From positions 5,707,356-5,771,355 of the forward strand of contig NW_006499563.1 of NCBI RefSeq assembly GCF_000471905.2: 64,000 bases of DNA, written 5' to 3'. The position numbers and the translations under genes were made by a program. Origin of the DNA: Amborella trichopoda (taxonomy: Eukaryota; Streptophyta; Magnoliopsida; Amborellales; Amborellaceae). Numbering within the stretch: the first letter of the stretch is position 1; the number at the start of each line of letters is the position of its first letter. The notes under the pieces are model-generated. The model saw only the letters and a program-made list of their open reading frames with translations. It searched no databases and was not told where the DNA came from. This document shows, piece after piece, positions 34,527 through 46,618 of this stretch.

Positions 34527-36539
34527 CTCGTCACCCTGCCGTTGGCTCGAGCGGTCTTCAGGTACCAACCTCTCTTTCTACCTTCTCTACTATTGTTATG
34601 GGATCCCTTTGTCCCTCCTTCATCCGGATTGGGGATTTCTACATCCCCATACCCGCGCCCTCACTTGGGATGAGTAGACCATTCAATGTTGTCTCCCCTA
34701 CATGTTCCTTGTGCGGCTTTACTAGCCCTGCTGTCCAAGTCTCACCTGGGAAAGTTCGGGGGACGAGCCCTCAAGCCCCTTGCCCCTCCTCCTCCGGCGC
34801 TAAGGGCGAAACTCTTAACACCCATTGTATGAGTGGTGCTATGGCCGCTCCATCACAAAAGCACTCTGTCACTGGCGGACACCCTGCTAGTCATGCACCC
34901 CAGGGTGGACCTCGTGCCGTTGTTCCTCCTTGCTCGGTAGGTCCTAGCAAGACCACCAAGCCCATGGGTAACGGAAAGGCGACCCCGCTCACGTCACACA
35001 AGGGTGTAGACAAACTGGCATCCCCATATACACACAACAATTCAACCGTGCACAATTAGACCTATAATATCCCTGGTGGTCCAACCGTCACAATAATGAA
35101 TCGGGGCAGGCGGCAGCCTTCCCGGATCTCCCAAGCCACCTCTGGTCGCTTTCGACCCGGGTACAGTGCTGGTGGCTTCAACGCTACCTGCGCCATGCAT
35201 GTCAATCCTGCAACTTGGGGTAGCCCAAGGGCTGATCCTTGATAGGCACACGACTTTCTAAACAATCGAGAGCCCTATAAGCATGCATGTAGAGGGCCTA
35301 AAGGCCCCGTCAACTAAATGGGGTGGGTACCGCACGTACTCCGCCCCTCACCTCACAAGGGCTTGGCCCCGTGGCCACGCCAAACACCACTCTGGACCAC
35401 ACATGAACATGCAAATCCAAGAATGTTGCTAGGTGCAAAGAAGGACGAACGTTCATCACTCTGTCCACTGCTCGCGTACCACCTACTGCATGGTACTCGA
35501 ATAAATTCCCTTTGAGGACCATCCTCTCCACTTCTCGCTCCATGCGCGCACAAGCCGGCCCTCAGTGCGAGATCCAAGAAGAGAATGCACCACCAACGAG
35601 TACCAGCCGCTCCATCCTGCATGTTGGTGGCCTTCAACCATCATTGCTGCTCACAAAACCTCTTCTTCCCTGGTATTTCAATTTGACCGAACTCATCGAC
35701 TCTGCCCATGCATCAGTAGAGTGAGCCTATTAAAAAGGGGATGGGGGGCGTCTCCAGTTTTGGAGATGGGCTCATTGGATCTTGTGGTACAAATAGGCAA
35801 AAGAGAATGGAGCTGCCACTCCTACAGCGAGGGGTGGGGACCGCCACCTTCTGGGATCTCTCAAAACATAACAAATTCGAGTCATTACATGACATAAAAG
35901 AGGGGGAGGTTGACAATGCCGCCCACTGCTTCACCACCAGGACACGGACACAACGTTTCAGCCATCCGACTCATGGCCCTAAGGACGTCTCAAGCCCAAC
36001 AGACCCAGGACACGCACTAGAGACACTCGAGCATTGATTTCGACCACGAAACAGGCCAGCAACCCCTCGAGCCTTCTTGGCGTATGACAACGGGGAAGTT
36101 TAACCAAGCACCCCTCCCCGGACCGCGAGGCATGTCACATGCTGGTCTTTCACCAGGGATGCACAACAACCCAGGTGGATCGAATGTGTCAACGATTGGG
36201 GAGAAGGCTGAAGTTGGATTGAAGACCCTCTCCATCCATAACCTTGAAATACTCTGGACTATCGCCAATCCCTTACTCCGAGTCAACTCACCCCTTGGGG
36301 GAGTCCCTCTCTCCCTTCAAACGACTGTAAGCTGCACCAACACCTCAAGCCGATGTTGGCACTATCCCCATCCAAGCATCCACACCTGCACAACCTCTGT
36401 CCTGTCCCACTCCCACTGTGCCTTCTCCGACCACGCAATGCAGCCAAACTCCCCCTCCTGAGCCTATTCAGGAGACTGTCGCTCTCCCAATGGCTGAGAC
36501 AAACCCTCCTCAAATGGGGACAGCGCCATTACCATCCTG
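34527..36539 (+). mobile_element. Family-2 internal region, gag position, unrecognised
   Basis: This stretch occupies the place of leader and gag. It has GC-richer, codon-like composition and several plus-strand frames (34598-35059, 35741-36037, 36084-36461) rich in Pro, Ser and Thr. I cannot recognise the Tat capsid blocks that are visible in the Ogre element at 50370-50930. A gag too diverged to see, or a gag-less non-autonomous element, are both possible. Confidence 0.4.
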
Positions 36540-37215
36540 CCTGAAGCTGACAAGGTCAAATACGACGTAGTTGGGCATATGAGGAAACTTCCTGCTCTCA
36601 TGAGCATCTACGATGCCCTCGTGCTATTCAAGGACCTTCGAATGGCACTAGTTCAAGCACTCTCCACTCCCAAGGTGTACGAGACAGAAGTCGAGTGAGT
36701 TGAGGCGGACCCTGCCATTCTAAAAAATTGCATGACTATCACATTTTCAGATGATGAATCATAACTCGAGGAAAGATCACACAACCGCCCTCTCTTTGTG
36801 TCAGGCGAACTACATGCCTGTCCAATCAATCGCATCATGCTAAATGGAGGGTCCACGATAACCTGTTGCCTAGGAGGATCCTTTCCCGGATCGGATTGAG
36901 TATAGATCAGCTCGAACCCACTAGCTTAATGGTTCAAGAATTCAATCAAGCCGGTGAGAAACCAGCGGGCACGATCTGGCTCAAACTCAAGATCGGGGAT
37001 CTGAGTGCCACCACCTTATTCCATGTCATCCACACAAACACCTAGTATAACATCCTATTGGGTCACCCGTAGCTCCATGAGCATGGCGTGATTCCATCCA
37101 CACTTCACCAATGCTTCAAATACAACCTAGATGGGAGACAACATGCAGTCTATGCTGATAAAGGGCCATTCCCAATCGTCTAATCACACTGCACAGATGC
37201 AAAGTATTATTTTAC
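36540..37215 (+). pseudogene. Decayed Tat-type aspartic protease region
   Basis: The conceptual frame shows the characteristic gag-pol linker and protease blocks of plant Tat elements: KVKYDVVGHMRKLPALMSIY, DALVLFKDLRMAL, HNRPLFVSGELHACPINRIM, a partial active site LNGGST, IGDLSATTLFHVIHTNT, LLGHP and VIPSTLHQCFKYNLDG. The catalytic Asp of the usual LDGGS/LDxGSA motif reads Asn (LNGGS), and stops and shifts interrupt the frame (near 36697, 36762, 36898). The enzyme would have matured the Gag-Pol polyprotein. No reverse transcriptase follows, unlike in autonomous relatives. Confidence 0.7.
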
Positions 37216-37374
37216 GAGCCCACTATGTCCCTAGGGGTAGGAGCTATCGGCAAAGTCCCGATCTGACCCTAAGTTGAGGGAAACCACTCCATTCTCCCAT
37301 GAGGATGTGGAAGATATGGAGAAATCTCTCTGTCATATCTTTCAAGAGGAAAAGAGATGCGAAAAAGTGGTCCC

Positions 37375-38248
37375 TCTGACTTCAATCGATGAAGATCTCC
37401 CTATGCCTTCAGAAGAGTAGCTAAGCCTAAGGAACGCAGGGGATACAGTCCTCGCCCTCCCTACTGCACAAGAGGCCTTGCCGATAAAAACATGGAATAG
37501 ACCTAGTGGCAGCATCGCTACAGGTGCAAGCCCACCGACCCTCACGCCTGCTCATAACTCGAGGGGAATGAAAGTTCTATGTATCCCCACATCCCTGCCG
37601 CCTGTGTCCATGCTTGTTCGTAACAAGGAGGGGATGAAAATTTTGTGCATCCCTACCGCCCTACCTAAAACTGAAACGACACCTACAAAAGAGCCAGTTG
37701 CTGGCCTAAAATTTTTACGAATCCCAACCTCTTTGAAAGAAGGGAGCGGCACTCCCTCCCTTCGTGCCCACTGCCCCACAGATCGCCTCAAGGTGCTCTA
37801 AATACCTGGGATACTGTGCATTGAACAGACCAAGTGCGACCCGCACTGACCCTTTGCACTAGACCGACAGTGTTTGAGCAAGATTCTACAGATCCCCAAG
37901 GTCTTGTCCCTCTCTACTATGGGAAATGAAGGAGACAAAACCAAACTTATAGCCCATTCTTGTCAAACACTGGACCTACCGACCATCAAGTCCAAAGTTT
38001 GGCTTGACCACTCGGAGACAAGGGGCAAGTCAATCTCCCTTGACCACTCCCTTGCCGATAGTCCCCATCAACCGCATGTACTTACGTGGAAAAAACTGGC
38101 ATCCATAGCAAAGGAACGAGATTTGAGTCAGCTTGACCGAATAGAGGTAGTGGGGAAAGAAAGGACTAAAATGGAGGGAGGCACCCCCCTTGAAATCCAA
38201 TCCCGCTCCATTACTAGGGATCGTCTCGAAAACCTGCAAGACACTTAA
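37375..38248 (+). pseudogene. Family-2 protein with five LxIPTSL-type repeats
   Basis: A plus-strand frame (stops at 37420 and 37799) carries five copies of a short motif: GMKVLCIPTSL (37565-37597), GMKILCIPTAL (37631-37663), GLKFLRIPTSL (37703-37735), RLKVL then stop then IPGIL (37784-37816), and SKILQIPKVL (37877-37906). All are in the same frame, 22-29 residues apart, with unrelated Pro/Thr-rich linkers. The frame continues to 38248 as a charged region (LTWKKLASIAKERDLSQLDR). I do not recognise this protein. It lies where reverse transcriptase should follow protease. Confidence 0.5.
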
Positions 38249-38693
38249 CCGAATGGGCACGCGGAGCGACCCCTCACTGGAAGCCGCAATCATGCCCAAG
38301 TGGGACCTGTACGGGCCCAAGGCTCACTAGATCATGAGAAAGATGGACTATGAGCCATCCAACATTGAGGGCCTGAATGGCAGTAAAAGGATGCTGAACT
38401 CTTCGCTGTAATAGAAGCCCTGTCATATTGACGCCACCAAAAGGAGGGCCTCTATTACCATGGGTGGCTGAACCTGTCATCGCCACCGTTCCTATCCTAG
38501 GAAATTCTCTATGTGGCGGTGTCACAAGAATCTCCGCCATCCCCTTAGACATCCAGTCGGGGAAGGGTTTTTGCTCTCATTCCCCCTTCTCGAAGGAGGC
38601 GGGAGGCAAGATTCGAAATCAAAGTGCAAATAAAATAAAATAAAAAATTCTTAGCACATTGGACGTGCAAGAATAAAAGAAAACACAAATGTC
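38249..38693 (+). other. Family-2 internal sequence, nothing recognised
   Basis: It lies between the repeat-motif frame and the end of the first minus-strand ORF. TTTATTC-like words near 38640-38700 could be the poly(A) region of that antisense gene (AATAAA on the minus strand). No other feature is seen. Confidence 0.3.
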
Positions 38694-39760
38694 TTATTCA
38701 TGTGCAAAGGAGGTTACAAAGTATGGAGGGCCCATACAAAAAGGGGAATGGGGAGAGAAAATGAGAAAGAGAGGCCATAAAAAATGGTCAACCGCCTTGC
38801 ACATGTTCTCCCTCAAAGCCAGTGCATCTTTTAACGCTGCCTGCTTTTCCTCCTCAAGAAGGGAAACACTCTTTGCAATCCTCTCAGATGAGCTGAGGTG
38901 TTTCTCTGCTTCGGACCTCAAACGTCTCAACCTCTGATACCGCTCGGTCGTAGCCTCCCTATTATACTACCAAAGAACTTTTAAATCAGCTGTGCGGGCT
39001 TGCAAGGACGAGATCTTATCCTCCACTACTACAATCTAACGCGAGAGTCCGACCTCTTCTTCAAGTGAGCGAGCATTGCCAGTGGTAAGGCGATCTTTCT
39101 CTTCTTCACATGCCTGTAGGAAGGTGTTCTCTCACCAACCACCTCTCAAAAGAGGCTATATGCTTGTCCAAGATCTTCAATACAATTGTCCCAGTTAGGG
39201 TAGCTAAGGACCCCATGTCCATAAGATCCTTTAACAACCCCTTAAGCTGGGCAGAAATTCCATCTTCGAGGTGCATGGCCTCTAAGCTCACCGCACAAGC
39301 CTTGAAGACATCAATCTCTCGCTTGAGATCAGGAAGGGCACACTCTCTTAGCTTCTGGAGACCCGCCCGAATCATGCTCCTCATGGTTATCCCTCCAAGA
39401 TCTATGTGGCCAGCAGAAGTAGAGGGTTGAGCGTCAGACGTGGCATCCCGCTTAAATCTTGGATTAAGGCTCCCATACTTGTATCCTGGGTATGATCATT
39501 TCAAAACCCAACGACACTAGCGGTGCCAGAGGAGAGGCCCCTCGGCCAGACTCTATCCTCTGCAATACCCCTAAACTGGTTGGAATAGGGGTCATCAAGG
39601 ATACTATGCCCACATCAGGGCCTCCCCCTTCTCTATCGACAGTGAGCAGCAACGACATTGCTAGAGAAGGGGATGAAATTGGAGAAACCTCGAATTTAAC
39701 GCGCTTAGCCGATACAAAAAAGAAGAAGAAGAAGAGACAAAGGGGGGGTCAAACCTAAGA
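38694..39760 (-). pseudogene. Antisense ORF 1 of family 2, coiled-coil protein
   Basis: Minus-strand frames join into one decayed protein. In order it has SAKRVKFEVSPISSPSLAMS, DAQPSTSAGHIDLGGITM and LQKLRECALPDLKREIDVFK, then ILDKHIASFERWL, a heptad-like charged stretch (RSLEEEVGLS; KISSLQARTADLKVL) and LRRLRSEAEKHLSSSERIAK up to the stop at 38694. There are stops in the coiled-coil part and frame changes near 39115 and 39490. Extra antisense ORFs between pol and the 3' LTR are known in some plant Tat-lineage elements (Grande, Retand), so position and orientation fit. Its function is unknown to me. Confidence 0.5.
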
Positions 39761-40867
39761 AAGAAAAGTAGCACATGGCTGCACCCACAGGCAAGCAGAG
39801 AAGCAGCATTATCTGGAGGTGGACTCGAGTTGGTGCTTGCCTTGGTCCCCAACTAAAACATTGTTTGGATGAAGGTGAACGCCGCTAAGGAGGCCTGAGT
39901 AGATGGCACAAAGAATGCTAAGTTTTTACTTAGGGTAAAAACCCTAGGTAAAAACGAAGAACAACCGCCTTTCCTTTTATAAAGCCTAACAACCAGAAGG
40001 GCCAGTCAACAAGCGACCCATCCTCTAATCACAAGGGAACCGGCAGCACGCGGAGCGAAGCGTCGAAGGCGAGACAGTGAAGCACTGCCAGTGCACGAAC
40101 CGAAGCGTCGCATGAATGAAATCCCATGCGCCTCATGGTACGAACGTACGAACAACACGCAAAGCGACGTGCTGCACGTGTGAAAGATTATGCTCATTCC
40201 TAAGGAACCATTAAGGACATGTAATCAAACCGTCGTATGTCTTCAACGCCACCTCCCTCATCCAGCATGTATTGCTCCACAAACATGATGCAGCTCATCG
40301 GAAATGGTACACCTACCGCCATCCAAACATCGCTCAAGCACACAGCCCTGCCCCACTCAACCCATAGAAATCACGGGCCCGCTCAAAGAACCTGGGGCAT
40401 ACTTCCACACTATTGCGATTCACGAGCAAGAGAACTTCATTCTTGGCCCCGTAAACATACATAGGACCTTCCGTGGACCTCAAAAAAGAAAAAGCGGGGT
40501 CTTGCGAAAATCAGCAATGACACATTCCCTAAGGGATAGGATGAAAACCCATTAGGGCATCCCAACCATCAAAAAAGGAAGGCGGAAGTTGCCCCACAGG
40601 CACAATGGACAACTTATCAGCCATTTCTTACCCTCACTGTCAGTCGGGGTAAGAACTGTGCAAGCTCGAATTAAAAAAAAGAGAGAAAGCAGTGGTCGAG
40701 CGCACAAACAAAGGCGTAAGGTAATGAAGGAGAATTCAACGCAAAGGGGGATTTCATTTTATGAGCAAAAAGATTACATGCTTATCATTACAACCAAATC
40801 AGTTACACAAAGAAATGTACATCTGTTCTAAAGTGGATCCGTTCCCTTCAAGAGGTCCTCCACCTTC
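39761..40867. other. Family-2 internal sequence between antisense ORFs
   Basis: No coding region is recognised. In minus-strand terms this is the promoter side of antisense ORF 1 and the 3' side of antisense ORF 2. A purine-rich run (AAGAAGAAGAAGAAGAG) lies near 39720, and 40040-40180 has repeated AAGCGTCG-type words. Confidence 0.3.
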
Positions 40868-41529
40868 TCATGATGGTGGTGCCTTCAAAGAGGTCGCCTC
40901 CATCTCTTTAAGCAAGGCTTGAAGAAAACCAAGGATCACCTCGTCCTTCTCCTCCCTTTTGATGGAGAATGCCATCAAAGAAAAGGCAGCTGGTCGACCA
41001 CTCTCTTCCTACAATTTACCGTCATACTTGAAGAGGTATGATGGATTTAGGGTGGCTGACCCTCAGCGTGGCACACACGGTTGCGGGCCTCACATCATGG
41101 GTCCTGCACAAACAAAGGGGCCTTGGAGTTACAAGCCCACCCTATGACACGGATCCATCGTCGCTTCCGCATGGCCGAACGCCTTCGCCCGAACGCCTAA
41201 TGCTCGGACACACCCAAGAAGGCGACACCAGGTAGCTAGCCCTTGTAGCGGACATGGCTCCCTAGCTAAGTTCTCTTAAGAAAATAAAGTCTCCGCTCTA
41301 CCTCCACCCCAAGGAGTACCAAGCAAGGAATATTGCAAGAACATAGGGAAAAGTTGCCCTCACACTCTTCTAAGTAGCCCATTTTTATAGAGGCTATAGG
41401 CTCATCAAAGCTCGTTGCTTCCCAAGCACAATGCCGCCCAACCATCCGGCTAAGTGTCATCGTAACGGCGCCTCGGTTGACCACCATTTTTAAAACCCTC
41501 TCACTCTTTGCCTTCGTAGCATTAATCAT
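40868..41529 (-). pseudogene. Antisense ORF 2 of family 2, unknown protein
   Basis: The minus strand reads SERVLKMVVNRGAVTMTLSR, HCAWEATSFDEPIASIKMGY, LEECEGNFSLC and LGVEVERRLYF (41529-41266). After a decayed stretch it ends FSIKREEKDEVILGFLQALL followed by KEMEATSLKAPPS and a stop at 40868. The two parts are in different frames, so there is at least one frameshift. The amphipathic composition looks like real coding sequence, but I do not recognise a family. Confidence 0.4.
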
Positions 41530-43501
41530 GAAGCATCATGGTCAAATCTAAGGCCGCCTAACTGCCAGTCTGGCATCATCGGCAGATCACTCAAGCAAAT
41601 CTTGCACCAGGCTCCACCTCCTAGGTGGCACTCTCTCTGACCTCATGTCGGCCTGCAAATGCTTCGTTAGCCAAGCACCGTCTTCCCTAGCACACCTCCT
41701 CGTGGCATCAACACTACACCCCTCGCGGGTTCCATCAACACTCCACCCCTTGCAGGTACCATCAACACTTCACTCCCCACGGGTGCCATCATGTCACAGC
41801 CCTACCTACTGCCTCCCTACCATACTTGCCAGAGGGCAACAGGGTGCAGGACCACGACCAAAGGTAGAGAATGCTACTCAGGTGGGAGTGCGCTCAACGG
41901 TTTTGAAGAGAAAGAAAACAACAAAAGAAAACAAAAATCCAAACACAACCATATAAAAGCTGGACAAACTAAAACCAAAATTCTATTCAAGCTCCAAAAT
42001 ATTACAAATATGTCCAAGGCACTAAAGGCCCAATTCATGACTTTAATTCAAACAACTATATGGTCAACTGCCATCTAACACCTATAGCCATAGAGAAGCT
42101 TTATCACTAAGTACGGGTCACCAACTGCCTGCTGTGATCACCCAACCGCCCTTGCTCGACCCCCGGGCTATCACTCTACATAAATGAAAGTCAAGGAATG
42201 ACCTATAAAGCTGGATCAAGGTCCCTTAATCTCCTGCTTATGAACATTATCTTATAGTAATTAGGATGTCATGTAGGTCTTACAAACATGTAGTCATGTG
42301 CCCAAATCATATTTATTCAGTGTATCTTGTATGATTCACAATGAAGCAATGATCAATGAGATATCACGTGATTTAAGCCTTCTAATCTTAACAGATCAGT
42401 ATAATTAGCAAACATCAACAATTACTTAGTAACTCACTCCTTAGTTCACATATTCCATTAAAAAAAAAAAATCTCCGGCCCCAGCTCTATTTCAAAAAGA
42501 ATCTTCAGCCCCAGTGCCACTCAAAACAAATCTTAGGCCTCAGTGCCGCATCCAATCCCAGACCTTATTGCCGCAACAAAACTATCAACTTCCTCTCCTC
42601 CATACTAAATTCCAGCATCCAGGGTGAAGTCTCCTAAAATGAGATCGCCTCAAAGGCCACCTCCCTATCACGTGCGGGTAATTCGAGAGATCCCCAACTG
42701 GACCAGTAGGATGTGGACCAAAGAAGTACCCTGCCTGGCTTTTTTCTCACAAACACCAGCATCCAGGGTGAAGTCTCTTGAAATGAGACAGCCTCAGAGG
42801 CCACCTCCTTATCACGTCTAGGTAATTCGAGAAATCCCCAACTTGACCAGTAGGATGTGGACCGAAGAGGTACCATGCTTACCCTTCTCTCCTTCTCAAA
42901 ACAAACACCAACATTCAAGGTGAAGTCTCTTGAAATGAGACTGCTTCAGAAGCCCCCTTCCTATCACGTCCAGGTAATTCGAGAGATCCCCAACTAGACT
43001 AGTAGGATGTGGATCAAAGAAATACCTTGCTTGCTCACCATAACCTGGTATTTCTGTTTGGATAGGGATAAAGCCCTCAAAAAAGGCCCTCGCTAACTAG
43101 AACACCAGGTCTTCACCAGCCAGGATGGGATAAAACCCCCAAAAAAGGGCCCTCATCGGCTAGGACATTAGGAGTTCTTGTTGAAACAAAATTCGTAAGC
43201 CCGCTGAAGGCAGACGATCAGCGTGATCTCCCAAAAAATTGATTATGGCGGAACACGGAGAATGCCCCTCAACAAGGCACCAGACCACTAGAAGCCACTT
43301 TGGTCACCCCCCGGTCAAGGGAAAAGCCCAGCAAAGTCTACCCTTAAAGGACTGCATCAATGCCGGTGATTAAGAAAAAAATATATTTGAGTGACAATAA
43401 AGATTTCTTAGTAAGGATTCTCTAGAGGAGCTATGACGTTAAAGTTTTTCGAATGTTGCACTTCTCACTTCTCTTGAAGGGCATCATTCGTTAAGGCAAG
43501 T
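41530..43501 (+). mobile_element. Family-2 3' non-coding region up to the 3' LTR
   Basis: It includes CACCCCTCGCGGGTTCCATC-like short repeats (41715-41790), CCCCAGTGCC repeats (42477-42560) and a three-copy repeat of about 148 bp (42621-43065). The last 45 bases (CTTCTCTTGAAGGGCATCAT to GGCAAGT) parallel the sequence before the Ogre 3' LTR (60490-60526), showing the two families are related at the polypurine-tract end. Confidence 0.6.
42621..43065. repeat. About 148-bp tandem repeat, three copies
   Basis: AGGGTGAAGTCTCTTGAAAT begins units at 42621, 42765 and 42917 (spacing 144 and 152). Each unit also holds CACCTCCTTATCACGTC, GATCCCCAACT and AGTAGGATGTGGAC. Confidence 0.85.
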
Positions 43502-44733
43502 TGTTGTATGTCATTTTCTACGTACTTCCATCACCCATGCGAATAAAGGGAGAGCCATCGACAACTTTGTCTTGTAGGTACACCAAATACTCGTGAACTA
43601 ATGTGGTGCCAAAAAATAAAGCTTGAGGCTCGGTGACCTGGGTGCGGTACCACAGCACCAAAGAAGGATCCTTTAATAGTAGCTCTATAGTAGCGACTAC
43701 AGAGCTGTACTAGGCCACCTCCATTGCCCTCAAAATGTCAAAAATCCCTTGAGGACCAAATTTGGGATCAATCGGACCTCCCTGAAATGGTCTACACCCA
43801 TGTGGCCTCGCAACTCGTGCGTTTCACACTAACGAGGTGCGACTTCTCCAAACCAGTCCCCAGAAATGGGGACTGTGACAACGATTTCCAGGAGCAGCTT
43901 CGCTAACCCATGGTGCCTTCCTCTGAAACCAGAGAGAGCTCAAAAGTTGATATGTTCTAGATCATGTCAGCCCTATCATTTTGACATATGGCACACACTA
44001 TGGCGTGATCGGGAACCGCATTGCTCCAAGGAAGAAGGTGCTCGCAGAACCAGAGGGAGAACTAGTGTTCAAGGAGAAGAAGCCTCGGATTCCTTGAAGT
44101 ATAGCTCAATATCCAGACCTTGGATCTTCGTGAAGACAAGTTCAATGCAACCACCTAGCGAAGAGCTACACATTGGTACAACTCATGCATTCAATCCAAG
44201 GTCCGATGAATACAAGTCCCAAGGTCATTAGAGAATTAAATCCTGTAGGTTGTCGAAATCCCTTTTTTAGGTTACCTCCCAAATTAGGCAAATGCATGAA
44301 CCAAGACCAAGTCAGCCCAAGCTCAGTGCAAAACGACTGCGGCAGCCTCCTCTCTAACTTGCAAACAGAGCCAGGAACCAAAACAGCGCTACTCGAAGAA
44401 GCATTGGCAAATGAAGTTCACAAATCTGGCCGGACTTTCACCCTGAGGGAAAATTCCATCATGAAAAGATTAAAGTGCATCCCAATGCTCACCATCTAGA
44501 GGACATTGAAGATATGCTGCTGAAATAGCTGAACCTTTGCCACAAGTTGCAGAACAAGCTTTCAAGGTCTCACCATGGTGGAGCAACCTGCATGCAGGGA
44601 CAGTTTTATCATTCATGCAAAAGATCTCAAGAACATTTTGATCATTTGTGCCTAATTTCAAGATTTATTTTTAATTTCTTAAATTGTAATTAAGATTGGC
44701 TTTTGAGCGTTCACCCCTGTTTGTTGAATCCTT

Positions 44734-44740
44734 TATATAA
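44734..44740 (+). promoter_or_regulatory. TATA box of the family-2 LTR
   Basis: TATATAA lies in the context CCTTTATATAAGCAAGC, upstream of the leader that leads toward the LTR end. Confidence 0.6.
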
Positions 44741-45245
44741 GCAAGCTTAACCCATTTGTAACAAAGACGGAGATGGAGATAAAGAGATAGACACATACCC
44801 GATCCATTTTTTCAAGCTCTAATACACCCAAAGGCTGGGAAGAATCAAGGCTAGACTGCACCTGGCTTATTAGCTTGTTTTTCTTGGTGAGTCCACAATC
44901 CCCGCCAGAGAGGAGAGAGGGAGAGAGAAACCTTCGAGAGAGAGAAGATACCCATGAGTGCACGGTCCCGCGGGCACCCCTACCGCACAGGTCATCGTCC
45001 CTCTCTCCTAAGACGAGTCACCCCTTCTCTCTCTTACTCTCACCTTCGAACGCGACCTCATCCACATGACAATTTGCGTTTGTCCGAAAGCTCGTGGACA
45101 TGAGTAAACTCATGGGTCTTAACCCTCGGGTTTCTTAATGCCTCCTTTAGTAGCGTAAAGAGCGTTCGTAGTCCAGTCGTAAAATCTCTCTCACAGTCGG
45201 TACCTATACGTAGGGATGAGGGCCCACCCCGGCTATGTGTCGAAC

Positions 45246-45250
45246 CTCCA
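45246..45250. other. Left target-site duplication of the Ogre-like element
   Basis: CTCCA immediately precedes the TGTTTGAA start of the 5' LTR. The right counterpart is CTCCG at 63926-63930. The undisturbed family-2 LTR has a related CCTCTATGGATG at about 34437-34448. Confidence 0.65.
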
Positions 45251-46556
45251 TGTTTGAAAATATTTTTCAGCACCTTGGTCCCTGTTAGGAAGCAGCTCAA
45301 TAAAGCCTACAAAACAGTGAAAATTTCCAACAGCCTCAGAATGGCCCCATAATTAGTCAATATCTTCATCAGTACTTCAAAATACCACCTTCCAAGTTTC
45401 ATCCCGATCAGACATGTCTAAGGCAGTGAACACAAAGAAACAATTTCAGCGAAATCGGTCTCTAGCACCCAGAAATGGACCCTGTAACTAGATCTACACT
45501 TTTGGTCTGCCAAACAGCAGTGGGACTACTGCCATTAGATCCGACATGGACGAAAACCCCTATGGTTCAAGTTTTGGCTTAATCAGGCACTCTAGGACAA
45601 AGTTATGGGCAAAAGACTAAAAAGGGGAAGGCCGCACACTATTCCCATGTGGCCTCACGCCATCAAAACACCATTAAAGGTTGCCATATTTACAGTCACG
45701 AGTAGTCATTTTCGAGGCCTATATCTCACCCGTTCCGAGTTGGATCGCTCTTAAATTTGGTGAGCATGTTCGTCTCATCAAGATGAGCAATTCGATATGT
45801 GTTACGCTCCATGATGACGCCCGAGCAGGGAAAAAAACTAAATGAAAGTCGCTGATCCGGGAAGGAAAATGCGAAAAATTTAGCAGCAGCACGGCTTGTT
45901 CAAGCAGCCAGATCACGATGCTCGTATCCCGATTGGCATGAAACCAAGTGCATTATGTGTGGGAGGTTTGACGCTCTCTCTGGTCTGAACCTCGCGTACG
46001 ATGAATGGTTGGATTTCACACACGAAGGCATCAAAGCTGTTGTAAATTTTGGCCTCGGGATTTCAAGATTTCGATAAAAAACTCAAGACAACAAAATCTT
46101 CATCCGGATATGAAAACAAGCTATGTTTGTTGCAACGTGATCGTGACGGCATGCTCAGTGTGATTAAATGAAGAAATCACGGAAAAACATCAAGGAACGA
46201 GTGCATTATTGATCCGAAGTTTTCATGATTCATCCAAAATTCAAAGCTCATGATCGTGGCTCAAAAACGCGATCCTTGGCTCGAAGTTGGTATCAAAATG
46301 ATTGCCATGTCGACCCCTACAAGAAAACAATAATCTTTCGATCAAACAGGCATCCGAACAACTCTAGGTAAGCTAAGGATGATCACGCAAGTTCTCAAGC
46401 AACAACAGCGACTGTTTTGGAATTCCACACATTGTTAGGCAGGGGCAAAACAGTCTTTTTACACCCATTTTTAGAATTTCATTAAATTCAATTAAATTGT
46501 AATTATCTTCAATTTTAGCTATTTTTTGAGCGTACACCCACATTTTTGCCCAACTC

Positions 46557-46564
46557 TATATAAA
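46557..46564 (+). promoter_or_regulatory. TATA box, 5' LTR of the Ogre-like element
   Basis: TATATAAA in context CAACTCTATATAAACATGC; the position is conserved in all four LTRs that contain this region. Confidence 0.75.
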
Positions 46565-46612
46565 CATGCAAAGCTAAATTGTAAGGACCCTCGGTTCATT
46601 TTTCATTGATTC

Positions 46613-46618
46613 AATAAA
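46613..46618 (+). terminator. Poly(A) signal in LTR
   Basis: AATAAA lies about 50 bases after the TATA box. It is kept in copies A and D and mutated in B. In the 3' LTR this would direct polyadenylation of the genomic RNA. Confidence 0.55.

Larger units (their letters stand above)
43502..45250 (+). mobile_element. Family-2 3' LTR, first part (interrupted by the Ogre-like element)
   Basis: It starts TGTTGTATGTC right after GGCAAGT, mirroring the TGTTTGAA start of the Ogre LTR after GGCAAGC. It contains a TATA box (44734) and a CT-rich leader. Its end (45130-45250) matches 34330-34440. At 45250 it is cut by the 18.7-kb element and resumes near 63931. The complete LTR would be about 1.8 kb. Confidence 0.75.

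Noticed and set aside
34598..35059. 153-codon plus-strand ORF just after the family-2 PBS
   Set aside because: It is at a plausible place for an upstream ORF, but I could find no domain or a second copy to test conservation, so I left it within the internal region.
39492..39758. Plus-strand ORF ending in a run of lysines, like a nuclear localisation signal
   Set aside because: The lysines come from an AAG simple repeat, and the minus-strand frame continues into a longer coherent coiled-coil protein.
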